Of a stretch of 64,000 nt of DNA, positions 9,968 to 22,260 are shown one piece after another (position 1 is the stretch's first letter; each line of letters opens with the position of its first letter). A program made the translations under genes and the position numbers. Source of the stretch: Paracyclopina nana (lineage: Eukaryota > Arthropoda > Copepoda > Cyclopoida > Cyclopettidae); the NCBI GenBank assembly GCA_019096065.1, contig JAGUCH010000008.1, positions 5,151,001 through 5,215,000 of the forward strand, read 5' to 3'. The notes beneath the pieces were generated by a model. That model was given only the letters and a program-made list of their open reading frames with translations. It ran no database searches and was not told the DNA's origin.

Positions 9968-12900
9968 TTTAGTAGCTGAATTTCAAAGATGCAGTAATTT
10001 GTAATCTTGGTTCTTTAATTGTTTTTACCTCTCAAGCCCAAGGGAGAGAAGCAAAGGCCTCAACGAGAGCCCAAGCTGAAAGCCTTGACGTTTGCGACCT
10101 TGGCGGGTGCAGAGGCTGCTGCAATTCTGTGTCGAGTGACTTGAAGCACCAGGTGAGAAAGCTGCAATTTGGGGATTTAGCTTAGTAGAAGATTTCTCGC
10201 CCTACTGGCTTAAAAAGTGCGTTCAGAATAGTTATCCTAATTCGAGGCTGGCTGGCCTTCGAAGTGTCGCCTTTTTTGGCGCCGAGTGCGATTTTTTCTC
10301 TTGGCCTTTCGCCAATTTTGCCTAGCTTCTCGCATGTCAGGCATAGTGACAAGGCTCGATCTTAGTAGCTAATTATTCAAGCAATTTGCCAACTAACTTA
10401 AAGCAACCCAATCGTCTGACGTTCAAACAATAATCGTATCTCATAAGTGATAACCTAAATACCCTGCTTAAACAATGAAAATATTCGATAGATGGCTCTG
10501 TCGAATTTTTCGTGAAAGTAATTAGAGTTCATCTTTAATGAGTCATGTTGATCTGTTGTCTACTTTTATTACTTGAATAAAGAAATTGTCATGAACCAAT
10601 TTTGCGTGCTATCAGCGCACAATTTTTCTCATGATAGCTTTTAATAGGGATCCCAAAAAAATATTGTAGTTTAATTTACAAAAAATAATTACTTCTTTTC
10701 AAATGCAATGTTAAATTAGATGTGATTAGTTTAGTTACAATTTTCAAAACTAGTAGACGGTATTTGCATATCTCTTCATTCTCTTGACATTGCTAATTTC
10801 TATGCATTGGTGATGTTGATAAATGACTGTGCGTTTGAGGTGTAGAATGAAAATCTTTCTTTTTTCAATTAAAAGTGAGGCAATTGCTGAAATACGTACA
10901 TATAGTATTTCAGAGAATTATTAACAATATGGTTGATTATTTAAATAGTTGTTAGCTTGCAACTCTTTTGTGCAGTGTCATTCATTTGTATTTTTGACAG
11001 CGGAAAAAGCCTCAACTTTGCCAACTAATTTTCTTGGTATCTATCAATTACCTCTTCTTCCTCGTCCTCCTTCTCTGAGCTCATGTTGTAGTGGACTGGA
11101 GTGTGCGAGGCCGTTTTTGAAGGCGGTTTTGTCGACTCAACATAAAGTTTGGAGGATGTGCGAGGCAATGTTTACAACAACATTACGAAAGATGGCCTCG
11201 GTCTGTCTTCTGTGACGGCCTCTCTTGGTCTGCGGCCAAGCCCAAGTCGAAAGGCCTCAATTAAGGCCGTGACGGCCGACAAGGCCTTACTGGCATACTG
11301 CAGTGGTGCGCCCTGCACGAGTCTGTCTTGCGTAAATACTAATGTTTCGTATGTGCGACGCGTTTACATGGTACAAACGCGGACATCTCTCGGGCCTCAA
11401 TTGAGCAGGTTTTGCTGCAATTTGATCATCACGCTCCCGTAAAAAAAAGCATAAACCCGTTTCGTACATTGGCGAAAAATGAATCAAGTTTGTTCTTTTC
11501 CTCGAAAAAATCCTACTTTAAAGCGAATGACGCAGTTCGTCTTTGCTAGGCTGGAATGATTTCATAGAGCTTCGATCATCACGCTCATAAGCAAATGCAT
11601 AATGAAGTGGACACGCGGTTCTGGAGGTGGCATTAAAGCAATGAAAAGAAAAAAAAATCCTCTTTTTTTCACCTGGCTCGCCAATCGCATGCCTTTCGAA
11701 AATCACATAGAACACGTCAGCGTCTCCTCTATAACGTTTGCCAAGTCATGAAATTGCAACTTCTTGTAACCGAGGCCCTATCAATAATGTAAGCTTTCCA
11801 GAAAAGTCTGATATTACGAACACGATCTATCTTGTGCTATGGAGAAATTGGAAAAGTCACGGTTTTGCCAATGCTCTCAAAAAAGGTGACGATGTGTTTT
11901 GTCACATCGCAGGTTACGTAACGACGAGTAATGTACGAAATCGTAAATGTTGACGATAATTTTATTTAACACTTCTGCTTCCCGTCGCGTCGCAGATTTT
12001 ATTCCTCGGAACTTTTAACAGCTGATCGCAATGTTTGCTTTTGCGCGAACGCAACTTCTCAACGACCTCTTTGTTCGTGAAAATCAAAAAATGAGAAACC
12101 ATGATTGTTAGGAATTTTATAAATTGAAATAAGTGTTTATTTCTTCAATTATCAGTGCATTATTTTGCTGTTTTGAATTTTCGAATGCGACTTCTGAACA
12201 TTTTTCTCAATTTGGTTTTTTCATGGACGGCCTTTCACCGCTTAGAGTTGTAACCTCGAGTAATTTGACGAAAAACAATATCAACATTTTTTCGAGAATA
12301 AACAGCAAAATCTCGTCAAGTGAAATGCGATAACTGTTAACTTTAACTCGGTGAGAAAAACAAAGTGAAGAAAAGTTGCGAAATGGCTCGGAGTAAAATG
12401 TTGCTGAGACAAAAAGCGCAGTTTGGCTCCGAGTTTCCAAAAGGTATGGCAAGTTTTCCACGTGCCGGGACACAAGAGTAGCGGCTGAACTGGAGACTTG
12501 GCCGAAGTGGCCCGAAATTCTCGCGCTGCTGCTGCTTCTGCCGTGAGTAGAGTTAAAAAGCTGAAGCGTGCTGAATAACTGAAGCTTGGTCAAACTTATT
12601 TTCAGTGCCTTCGTTGCCGTCAAGTCAAGTCCTCGAGAAGAAAGTGGGTGGGTTTGCCATTGGCCTCAGACCGCAGATTCGAGGCTGAAAGCGGCCTTGG
12701 AGCCGCCAATGCACAGCATCCTTTGAGAAGAATAGTGGTGTGCCCTAGTCGAACATGGCGAGGAAAATGTGAGGACGAGAAAAGTGGTACGTTCCGCCGC
12801 CAGATTTCCACATCCAATTCATGCTTAGGTATGTGCAATAGTTCGGTTTTTTAAGTCAGAAGTCAATGGACGCAATTTGTGCCTGACTCGATTATAAATT

Positions 12901-14800
12901 GGCAAAGCCAGACATCTACGTGAGAGATCTGGGAGTGAGAGAGAGAGAGAAAAAAATCAGCACTTTTCATGTAGCTGACTCCAGCTTCTTGTGTCGTCGC
13001 ACGTTTAAAATAGTGGCTCGCATTTCCCGCAATGAATGATCATCTATGATTGTATCGATCAAACTTTATGCATTGCTAAAAAATACCTACTCGATAACGT
13101 AAGGCTTTGTCAGCAGCATTTTGCAATTTTCCTGGTGGAAAGCTCATCACATAACAGGGCTGATCATCGACCTCCGGTTTTTGTGGAAATTCGCGAAAAA
13201 ATCGGTGGTTAGTAACAGAAGTTGCAGTAGTGTTCAAGAGGAGAGCGGTATATATGAATAGAGTGTCTGTTTGCTGCTGCTGCTGCTGCTGCTGTTTGGA
13301 GCTGCTATTGCTAGCTGCTATGTAGTCATGATTAATCACACTTCCCATGCAAAAGGAAGACCCGGGCTGGCAGCTGCTGAAAAAAAACTTTATTTCGCCC
13401 TCGTCTATGATGATGATGATGACTAGGTAGAAACTCTTGTTGCCAACGCCTTTGAGACCTCCTGATGGGCTCCTGCTCATGCGCATCTCACTGTTACAGC
13501 GTTGAGGCTCTAGCTTTCCCAGTTTCTTTGTCCTTTTTTCATTTATTGCCTATTACTCGCGGAGGCTCACTCCACAGCGTTGCAGCAGCCAAGAAATGAT
13601 GGAAACCACGTCAGCATGATTTTTATCGCCACTTTGAATCAGTGGTCAAAAAATTTGCCGACACGTTCTCTGATGATAGATTTATAACTCTGGTGCATTC
13701 GATTATTATTTAGTCAATTGAGCGCCCAACTTTCGTGAAAAAGTACGAAGCAGAAAAGTGTATGCATGCATAGCAACTTCATTTACATGTCGGGGAATTC
13801 TGCTACTGCTGCATATATGCTGTCGACTACTCCAAGGGTCGAGTTTCATTTTTGTGACATTTATCATGTGTCTTATTTCATTAGCAAAGCTTCTCCCACT
13901 TCGCTGGCATAATCCATAACTCACTCAGGCCCAACTAGTACAATTGGGTCAAACCTACTTGTGGGTATGTAGGCCTATTATTACTACATGGCCTTCAGAC
14001 AAAGGCCGAGTCGTCGTTATAAATCTGAAATCCATAGGACACGACACCACAGTGTGTGTGCATTGCTCGTCTTTTGGGAAATTCGTTGCATTTCACCTTT
14101 TAGTTGAGGTCGGGAGGGGGCATTATTTCATAATCGATATCTACAGCAAGCAAGGAAAGCTTTTTGCCATTAAATGGTAGGAATTGATGACTTTTGAGCC
14201 ACTCTGCAATGAGTCGGCATGGACAAATGGGCAGAGCGGTGTATACAAGCTGCAGTGGCCTAGTAATTTGTTTTCGTTCTTCTCGGCCTGAATTTTTGCG
14301 CTAGCTGAGCATATTTCAACTCTTTTCTTCCATCACCACTACCTATCTTCAACTTTTCATCTCGAGGAATTCTGCTTTTGTTCAGTGTGCCCGTCATGGC
14401 CCACGAAGAAGAAGGCCTTAGGTACACACACTCACGCCCAGCATACTTTTGGGTTCAGTTGTACTTGACTGTATTCATGATGAAACAACTCCTGTTGCCT
14501 GGAAAAAATGTCAGCTTTCTCACGCTGAAGCAGTCGTCGCATTCATAGAAGAGTACTGTCATTTCCTCGTTTCGCCTCTTTTAGCTGACTGTGCTCGGCT
14601 CGAATATCGACTTGCACCAGCAAATTCCTTTTCAATGCGTAATTGCTGATTGAGAAATGCTTGATTGTTTTGCAGCACCAAAGAAGTCGCCCATTCCTAA
14701 CGATGGTGGAGGATTCTGTTGAAGCGTTGCCATCCTTTGGCATCACCGTGTTATGAACAAGGAATCTCCCTGTTAACCGCGCTATTTGCATACTGCGATT
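9968..14800. other. Long intergenic and PTEN 5' leader region
   Basis: No protein can be supported here. The 10.9-12.8 kb part is locally CpG- and GGCC-rich and could include leader exons: a donor-like GTGAGTAG near 12541 and an acceptor-like TTTTCAG near 12600 are visible. A TTGCAG acceptor just upstream of 14676 suggests that the last PTEN leader exon begins there. A CTG/CAG run lies at about 13272-13293. Confidence 0.4.
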
Positions 14801-16986
14801 ATGGCGTCAGCCCTGAAGACCATCGTGAGCAAGAACAAGAACCGGCATCGCGAGGGCAAGTATGACCTCGATCTCTCCTACATCTCCCCCCGGATCATTG
14901 CGATGGGCTTTCCGGCCGAGAAGCTGGAGTCCATCTACCGGAACGACTACAACATGGTCAAGGAGTTCCTGGACAAGAAGCACGGAGACAACTACTGGGT
15001 CTACAATCTCTGCTCGGAGAAGGAGCGCATCTACGACAAGAAAAAGTTCGACGGCCGGGTCACGTGCTACCCCTTCGACGACCACCATCCTCCGGTCTTC
15101 AGCCTCATTCAGCCTTTCTGTGATGAAGTCAAGTCCTTCTTGGACCAGGACGAGCGAAACGTGGCTGTCGTGCACTGCAAGGCCGGCAAAGGGCGCACGG
15201 GCGTGATGATTTGCTGCTACCTCTTGCACATACGAGCCGAGTTTGCGGAGACTGCGGAGGACGTGCTCAAGTTCTACGGGGACCGAAGAACGGCTGACCA
15301 AAAGGGAGTCACCATTCCCAGTCAGAGAAGGTATGATGAGCGCATAATTTTCAATGGATCATGTGTAGCTATTTTGAACATTTTGTGCAGGTACATTACC
15401 TATTACGACACAATGCGAGGTCGCGAACTTGACTACAAGCCGGTCAAGTTGTATCTCAAGGACATCGTGTTGGATCCCATGCCCAACTTTGGGAGCGCTG
15501 GAGGGTCCCAATTTTATGTGTATTTCGATGTGTATCAGCGAGGCCGGAAGCAGCCATACAGATCTAAGGGGGTGATGAGCCGAAAAGGCGATCGCACCGT
15601 CACGTTATCCGTCGTCCCACCGCTCCTCCTGTCCGAGGACGTGCGATTCGAGTTCAGCACGCAGCCCAAGTTCGAGCACATGTTCTCGGGCAACAACTCG
15701 AAGGCGCAGCCCAAGTTTTTCAAGAGCCATTTCCACTTTTGGCTCAACACCTTTTTCGTCGACATGCAAATCAAGGGCGGCCTCGCGCACGACCTCACCG
15801 CCTCCAACCCGATCGAGACAGCACCTGCTGCAGGTGGCAATGGAGGCCTGCACTTGCACCATGCGAGTGGCAGCAGCGAGGACAGCTCAGCTGAAGACAT
15901 TCCCATAAAGAACCACCATAGCAGTGGCAACCATCATGCGAATAATGGGCCATCGGTGACCTTTATGATGGACCAGTGTCATCACCATTCGTCAGATGCT
16001 GCTGTGTCATCCTCGTCGCCGTCGTCAGAGGTGACGAACCTGATCAAATTGCCGTCGATTTCAGACGACCACCTCTTGCAAGAGCAACGAGCTCGTCAGG
16101 TGAGTGTTTCTCGTCGCAATTTTGGAGTACCCATGCATTTATTATTATTTTTTTGTAGACGGGATTTGACGAATCCAACCTTTCACAGAAGGGACCACTG
16201 TCAAATTCGAACGAGAACACCACGGATTCTTCTAGCACTACCGCGGAGTCTTTCAAAGTCCAGCGATCCAGGCACTCGTCCGTGCCGCAGCCTCCCCGAT
16301 TGCCCTCCTCGTCTGGCAATCATCACTCCAACCTGGAAGCCACCCGGAGTTCCAACCAGGTTGTAGACCACCATCACAGGGCCTTCATGTCCCGCAATCA
16401 TGCCACGATCACGGCCAGCACGACCTCGATGATGGAGGCCTCGGGCTCGGCCATCGGAGGGGCCGACCTCCTGCCCATCGAGATCCCGGGCAAGTTGTTG
16501 TCCCTCCGCCTCAAAAAGGGGCAGATCGACAAGGCCGTCAAGGACAAGGGGTGTAAAACGTACCCGGAGAACTTCTCAGTGACCCTGTTCCTCGTGAAGC
16601 CCGAGGACCAGAGCGAAACGCTTATCGACTATGCCATGCTGCCCAAGATGATGTGGGCGCAGCAGTCCACCAACAACTCCTCCACCATCACCACGGCCTC
16701 GACGACCACCGAGTCGGCCAAGCAGTTCACCGTGGTGCCCGTGGAGAAGCAGAGGTCGCGGCCGCTCACGGGTGGCAGCGGGGCGAGCTCCAGCTCGGCC
16801 ACGCCCTCGCTCAAGTCGATGGAGCAGAGCTCGCTGGACTCGGCTGCGTCCTCGGACGAGGGCGGTGATCAGGCCAGTTTATTATGTGACAAGTATCATC
16901 ATCATCATCCCAAAGCAGCCAACAACAAGAGGCCTCCAGTGACTGCAGGAGCAGCTGTGGCCACTGCACAGACCACGTGGATCTAG
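14801..16986 (+). CDS. pten: PTEN phosphatidylinositol-3,4,5-trisphosphate 3-phosphatase
   Basis: Three exons join in frame: 14801-15330, 15391-16099 and 16159-16986, giving about 688 residues against 403 in human. The basic N-terminal lipid-binding segment, IVSKNKNRHREGKYDLDLSY, is followed by the phosphatase domain. Its active loop HCKAGKGRTGVM has the catalytic Cys at residue 126, and all key residues (Cys, Lys, Lys, Arg) are present. The C2 domain follows (LDYKPVKLYLKDIVL to FHFWLNTFFVD), interrupted by a long His/Ser-rich insert. C2 then resumes at LKKGQIDKAVKDKG and NFSVTLFLVKPED. The tail is Ser/Thr-rich and ends TTWI, a class I PDZ ligand like the human TKV end. PTEN removes the 3-phosphate from PIP3 at the plasma membrane and opposes PI3K/Akt signalling. 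The start ATG follows a leader acceptor near 14675. Confidence 0.95.
15331..15390 (+). other. pten: Frame-preserving 60-base intron in PTEN
   Basis: The segment starts GTATGATGAG and ends TTTTGTGCAG, so it looks like an intron. It is exactly 60 bases and has no stop in the reading frame. Known PTENs run directly from IPSQRR into a Tyr-rich helix, as the spliced form does (QRR-YITYYDTM), so splicing is the likely main form. Retention would insert 20 residues. Confidence 0.75.
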
Positions 16987-17612
16987 TTCTACTTAAGGAA
17001 GCAAAATCAGCATAATTTACTACACATGGCTCTTCTTCTCTACTCTAAAGCTACGAAAGGCATTTATCTGCGCTATAGTTTGCCATACATATTACTACTA
17101 CAATTAGGAAATTCAGAGCCAAATCAGTGTTTGCTGACGACGACGACGACACAATTAAGAAATGCCAAACTAAGTAGACGCTACATTTTGATGATATTCA
17201 CCATGGCTAAAACAAGACTGAACTTTAATTTTCCTCATCCTTGCATGATGCGAAAAGCTGATTTTCTCCTCCCTTCTCTCCACGCAATTTCCTTCTCCTC
17301 CTCCAAAAATATAAGAGCAGTTCAAAGAGTTACTTTATGATGATTCCTTTTAATTATCCGTGCACACTGAAAAGAAAGCATAGCAGAATACTACATTTTC
17401 TAAAAAAGCAATCTGATTGACGACCAGGATCCTCCCACGCGATGTCCTCCCGCTTTTCGATGATCGCAATCCAAAAAAAAGCTGTTTTAGCAAAAACACA
17501 CCACTACTTCTATTAAAACTATATTAAAAGAATTTTCGAGGTATGATGAGAATATACAAGTGTCTATGTACTAAGATATAGACAAAACAAATTCACGAGT
17601 CCTTTCGTTTTA
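16987..17612. other. Convergent 3' region of PTEN and TBC1D19
   Basis: This is 626 bases of A/T-rich 3' flanking sequence shared by the two convergent genes. It contains a short CGA repeat near 17140. No coding sequence is supported. Confidence 0.5.
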
Positions 17613-19629
17613 TTATTTGTTGTTCAACCTGTGAACACGTGATCGTTCCAAGGCTAGTTGGAGTAGTGGGACGACTGGCAACGAAGAGAGGTCGGATAAA
17701 ACGGCTTCGATGGAGGCATACGTGGAAACTGACATCAAGTTGTCTTTCCGGAAGCTCATAATTGCTGCTGCCAATAATGGGAAAACTTCCATGGAGTCAT
17801 AGGCCAGGGCCAAGTCCCACAAAAACAGGAGCTGCAATCAAGCATTTTGAATGTATATTTTGGAGTTTATTCGAGGGTTGTAACCTGTTCTGGCAAAAGG
17901 TGCCCGGAAAAGCCTCTCATCATCCACCTGAATACCAGCCTTAACGGCTGGATGTCATGATTCATGAAATGAGTCCACAAATCCGGCTCGTGAGTTTGGA
18001 GCTGAAATTAGTCAAGTTATCATGGGAAGTAGTATACATTTTCTCGTCAAATTACGATATTCTCAAAAAGGGCGCATAGAGTCACAATCCCCTGAGTGTC
18101 TGAGCTGACTTCGTGGAGCTTGCTCATGAACTGCACATAAAAAGCCCTGAAAGCTAAAACAAAAAAATTGCAATGAGCATGTATTTTTTATCCAATTATA
18201 AATACCCAAATACAGCTGGACTGGATCATCAAATACATAGCAAAATGGTGCGCAAAACATGGCAAATCCGTGGAATGGAATGACTCCATTGGGAGGATAC
18301 ACAACTGTATTTTCAAGTGTTCCAGATACTTTTCCACGAATTGTGGCCCTAAAAATACAAATGTACTTTAACTTCATGATTATTTTTTTGTGCACCATTT
18401 GTCATGCCTTGCAGGATTGCTACAACTGCCTCTGAATTTTTGAAGAACGGCTGTATCTCGGCTGAATACAAGCAAAACTTGCAAAATGACATCCTCAAAA
18501 ACAAAGTAATTATCATCGTTGGCTGCTGTAAGCTACAAAAACCGTACACAGGTACATCAAATGTATTCAATTTTACATAATGTTTAGCAGACCTGGACAT
18601 CCTTGATGATCAGTTTATCAATCATGACATCATTGTGGATCACAGCTTCCACAAGGGATTTGTGATAGTCGACATCCTTTTCTGTGGCCTCGCAGCCTAA
18701 AACTTGAGACCATAAGCGACCTCGTAAACTATGAGGGCAGCCTTTTTTCAAAAATTCCTGACTCAAGGGGGCATGATTGGCAGCAATCACTTTTAGGCCT
18801 AGTGCATATTTTTCAGCTCCCAAAGTGATGCTGGGATCTTCCAGTGAAGGAGCACTGGGATTCAATCCGAGATGAGGCTCAGCTCTGGTGAGCTCACTGA
18901 ACTTTTCCCGCAAGTGATTCAAGCTGGGAATTGTGAGTGGAACATTGATGAGTTTCCAGGGTTTCTTATTAGCTATGGCATCCGGAAGGACCAGATTGGG
19001 ACTTTGCACTTGTGTCAGGATCTCCAGGAAATCCTTGGGTGCATACACAGGCCTGAACAGAGACAAGTCTATGTCGAGTGTGCTCAACTCGTTCCATTTG
19101 GATGCATATTCATTTTGCTCGTCTTTGCATCGAGGTTTTGCCAAGCAGAGGCCTAATTCACTACACATGGAGTTGAGGCTCTTTAAAATTCTCCTCTCCC
19201 ACTGTGCCTAGATTGAACCAAAAACAAAGGTATAGTTTACTTTGAATAAACATGAAAAATGAAATACTTGAATTTTCATCATATAAGCAAGCGATTCTTG
19301 CTGTCGGGTTTGATGGGAGTGAATTACCCACTGTGCAGGGGCCTGAGTCCTCAATAGATGGAAAACTGCATTTTGCAAACGAGTCTCTATGCCAGACCTG
19401 TTAAATTAGATAGAATGTGCTTCTATTTTTCACTGCCAACTTTGAATTGTGGAAATATCAGTTTTTCCACTCACCTTCCCAAAGCTTTGAGAAAAGTGGC
19501 GTGGAAATCCTCTTCTGAGACGGCTGAACTTGCTGCCAATTTGGCCAAATCTTTCACCATAGATCCATGCAGGGACTCTTGAGAACGAATGTCCTGAGCT
19601 AGCTTTTCTGCCACAGATTCAGCATTCAT
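17613..19629 (-). CDS. TBC1 domain family member 19 (TBC1D19)
   Basis: Eight exons join in frame: 19629-19475, 19397-19268, 19207-18593, 18532-18396, 18348-18206, 18153-18056, 18001-17885 and 17831-17613, giving about 537 residues (human 526). Hallmarks in order are AQWERRILKSLNSMCSELGL, DLSLFRPVYAPKDFLEIL, GCPHSLRGRLWSQVLG at the start of the TBC fold, and AANDDNYFVFEDVILQVL. These are followed by VVYPPNGVIPFHGFAMF, FRWMMRGFSGHLLPEQ and the C-terminal LLFLWDLALAYDSMEVFPLL. TBC proteins accelerate GTP hydrolysis by Rab GTPases. As in vertebrate TBC1D19, the usual Arg-finger motif is not evident in the IIKDVQ-to-AANDD segment, so the GAP mechanism is uncertain. The start is the first ATG in the first coding exon; N-terminal similarity is weak there. 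Confidence 0.88.
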
Positions 19630-20013
19630 TTTTCCTTCTTTTTCTGTCTCTCTATATATTTCGCCTGGTTTTATGTCGACTGGTACATGGTATTGATCAA
19701 ACAAGCGGAAAGCTGCAACAATTAAGCCACTATAGCCAAGAAAGCAACAGCAGTTGTCATGTCATGGAATCCGTTAATTATGTTAATTCAAACTTTATAC
19801 TAATGAAACGAGTCTAATGAATAATGGATCCTGTGTTTGATTCATTTAGAATTAATGCGTTTTTAATGGGCCAATTACCAAAAGTTCATGAGGATTTTCT
19901 TTTCAAATGAATATTTCACTTTATTGAATCAACTGCGTTCCAAATATATATCTATATGATTAACCAACAATATAATTAAAAGGTTGAGGGGGATGTCAGT
20001 GGCTTTCTTTGCG
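19630..20013. other. Short intergenic gap
   Basis: This is the promoter side of TBC1D19 and the 3' side of the homeobox gene. It is AT-rich and I see no specific feature. Confidence 0.4.
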
Positions 20014-20445
20014 TTAGTGTTGCTTTCCACCTTTCGTTTTTCTCTCTTTTAGCCGTCGATTTTGGAACCAAATCTTGACTTGCAGCATGGAGAGATCCGT
20101 TTTCTCTGCCAAAGTCGCCATTTCTTCTCTTGAAATGTACTTTGATTTTTCGTATCTCTGCGTCAGTACCTCAATTTGGCTGATTGAGTATTTCTTGGAT
20201 CTGCTCTTGTCATTTGCTCCCATTTGCTGCCGTTGTGACCAAGATGGAGGTTGCAGTTGCATCTGAGCTAATTTGATGTGATGCAAAGCTATCGTTTTGA
20301 TGTAGAAGTTTTCGAGGAATTCAGACGGGTTAATGAGCTTCGCAGCTTTTTCGGGGCTCTCCCAGCAACTTCTGGAGAAATCCTCTTTTTGAGCCTCTTT
20401 GGTGCCGAGAATGGCATCGATGGAGAAGTCCGAAAACATGGCCAT
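20014..20445 (-). CDS. Divergent single-exon homeobox transcription factor with an eh1 motif
   Basis: A single open frame of 143 residues runs from MAMFSDFSIDAILGTKE. FSIDAIL fits the eh1 (FxIxxIL) Groucho-binding motif, suggesting repression. The C-terminal homeodomain runs from about residue 78. YSISQIEVLTQRYEKSKYIS forms helix 1 and the loop, and LQVKIWFQNRRLKERK is the recognition helix, with Gln50, Asn51 and Arg53. Position 8 is Tyr rather than Phe and position 20 is Tyr. The domain is too diverged for me to assign a family; features recall NK/Vent-like or Hesx-like proteins. It lacks the intron that often splits homeodomains at positions 44/45 and which the neighbouring H2.0 gene has. 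It lies 1.8 kb from, and divergent to, that gene. Confidence 0.8.
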   Translation of the reverse strand: MAMFSDFSIDAILGTKEAQKEDFSRSCWESPEKAAKLINPSEFLENFYIKTIALHHIKLAQMQLQPPSWSQRQQMGANDKSRSKKYSISQIEVLTQRYEKSKYISREEMATLAEKTDLSMLQVKIWFQNRRLKERKTKGGKQH

Positions 20446-22260
20446 GGTTCTTTTAATTTTGAGCGAATTTCGGGGACTGGTGAAGATTCGCGCAAATTGC
20501 GGCTATTTGTACTCTGCGCGCGTACAGGTCAAACAATTGACCGGCGCGCTATTTTGCTTCAGTAATAACTCATCATGAGAAATATTTGCAAATGAATGAG
20601 AAATCACCAAATGAGTCTCCGGGGACTTGTCGGATTCGCATAAAATCAATGGGAGCTCGTTAATCTGATAATTGGCCAAGAATGTGAGAATGTTAGATGT
20701 CACCATTTTCCATAGTGAAAAAGTGGAGCAAAACGTGGTTCCCATTCATCCCAAATGATCCAATTATTGTTATATTATGATTTGTCAAGATTGAGCTGAT
20801 GAATTGCTACCAGATTTCCCAGTCCATGCCATTAGATACTACGAAGAGAGAGGGGCACATAATATAAATAACATTGATTACAGCAAACTCTCAAGACATG
20901 CCACAAAATAATATTGCGTGCGGTTGAGCATTTTATGATGGCAATTATTACCTCACTGAGCTGAAAAATAATGTCCACAATAAGAAGTCATGCTAGGCCA
21001 TAAACGCATAAAAACCGCTAATGTTTTTCTACTATTCTAGATGAGCTGGGTCTCTCTCTCTCGTCTTAAGATGTTAACACGTTGTGTGCACTTTTCCAAG
21101 TCCGATTTCCCACCGAGACTATAAACATAATTCACCAGCGTTTTGCCCTGCTGGACGCCGTTTAGGATCATTCGATTATGCTACTCTCTTCTGCTATATT
21201 GGTATCTTGTCTTATTACATATACCGTGCTATACAGCCCAGATGTTAATCGTTATTTATCGCACCAAATGCCCACCACATACAGTGTCACTTTATTGCTC
21301 CCGCGCCATTATATTGTGCGCTATTTAACAAATGTGCCCCAACAAATCAGTTGGAAAAAATCTCCAAGCATCCGTGTAATTTTTACGACAGCCGAAGCCC
21401 CAAAAGAGGCTTGGTCACTCGTTTGAAAATTGTATTTTTCAACAGCCAACCTTTGCGTCCAGTTGCCGAAAGTGGGCCAAAATCCGAGGTCGTTTTCGGG
21501 GCACACATGACCCCAAGTGTCTATTTAAGGAAAATCCAATTTCAGTCGCATATATTCGATATTATTCGTGTAGGTGTGAACAAGTGTGGTATGCCAAAAT
21601 TTGGACCGCCCAGTGTGCTTGGCTATTCATCTAGGAAAATTCTTTAGGATCTAAAAGTAGCACATCATTAGCATACAAGTCCCACACGTGTAGTGGTGTA
21701 TGGGATTTTATATACGCATGCATGACTATAATTCTTTGAACCTCATAAATATTGCAGCCAACCTTTTGCACGGAGATCAAGAAACCCCCTTTGGTTTTAT
21801 GTCCCTGATAGCCTACCAGCAGCAGCGCATACTTTACATTTTCAAATAGTGCTCGCGCCGTTTAAACGAGCTGTTAAAAGCTACAGAATACTATAGAATA
21901 TCGGGCAGAAACTGTATTTTGCGTTTTTTATGTTTTTGCCTTCTGCAAGACGCTTTTCGCAACATTGTAAAATGTGCTTTACAAATTATTCATTAAAAAT
22001 CGGCAAAAACCTAAATAACAATGCAGAAAGCTTCCTATTTAAGAATAAAATAGTGGATACATAGTATGTGTGTAGTTTATTGGTTGTTTATGAAATGAGG
22101 CAAGATTTATTGTTTGTGTGAGTTGAATCAAGTAGGAGAAGCCCTCTTCGCAAGCTCCATAGCGCATTGAGTCCCGACGACGCCCCTCCCATTTCACGCC
22201 ATTGGCGGAATCAGGGAAGATTTACCTAGAGTCGCTTTAGACAAGTATGCTCGAGAAGTC
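20446..22260. other. Intergenic region between two divergent homeobox genes
   Basis: This 1.8 kb stretch separates two homeobox genes transcribed away from each other and presumably contains both promoters and shared enhancers. I see no coding exon or recognisable repeat. Confidence 0.45.

Noticed and set aside
10949..11442. Overlapping open frames in a GC-richer patch
   Set aside because: No homology, splice context or codon pattern supports coding. More likely leader or regulatory DNA.
13076..13486. 136-residue minus-strand frame with a glutamine run
   Set aside because: Created by a CTG/CAG microsatellite. Nothing else in it looks like protein.
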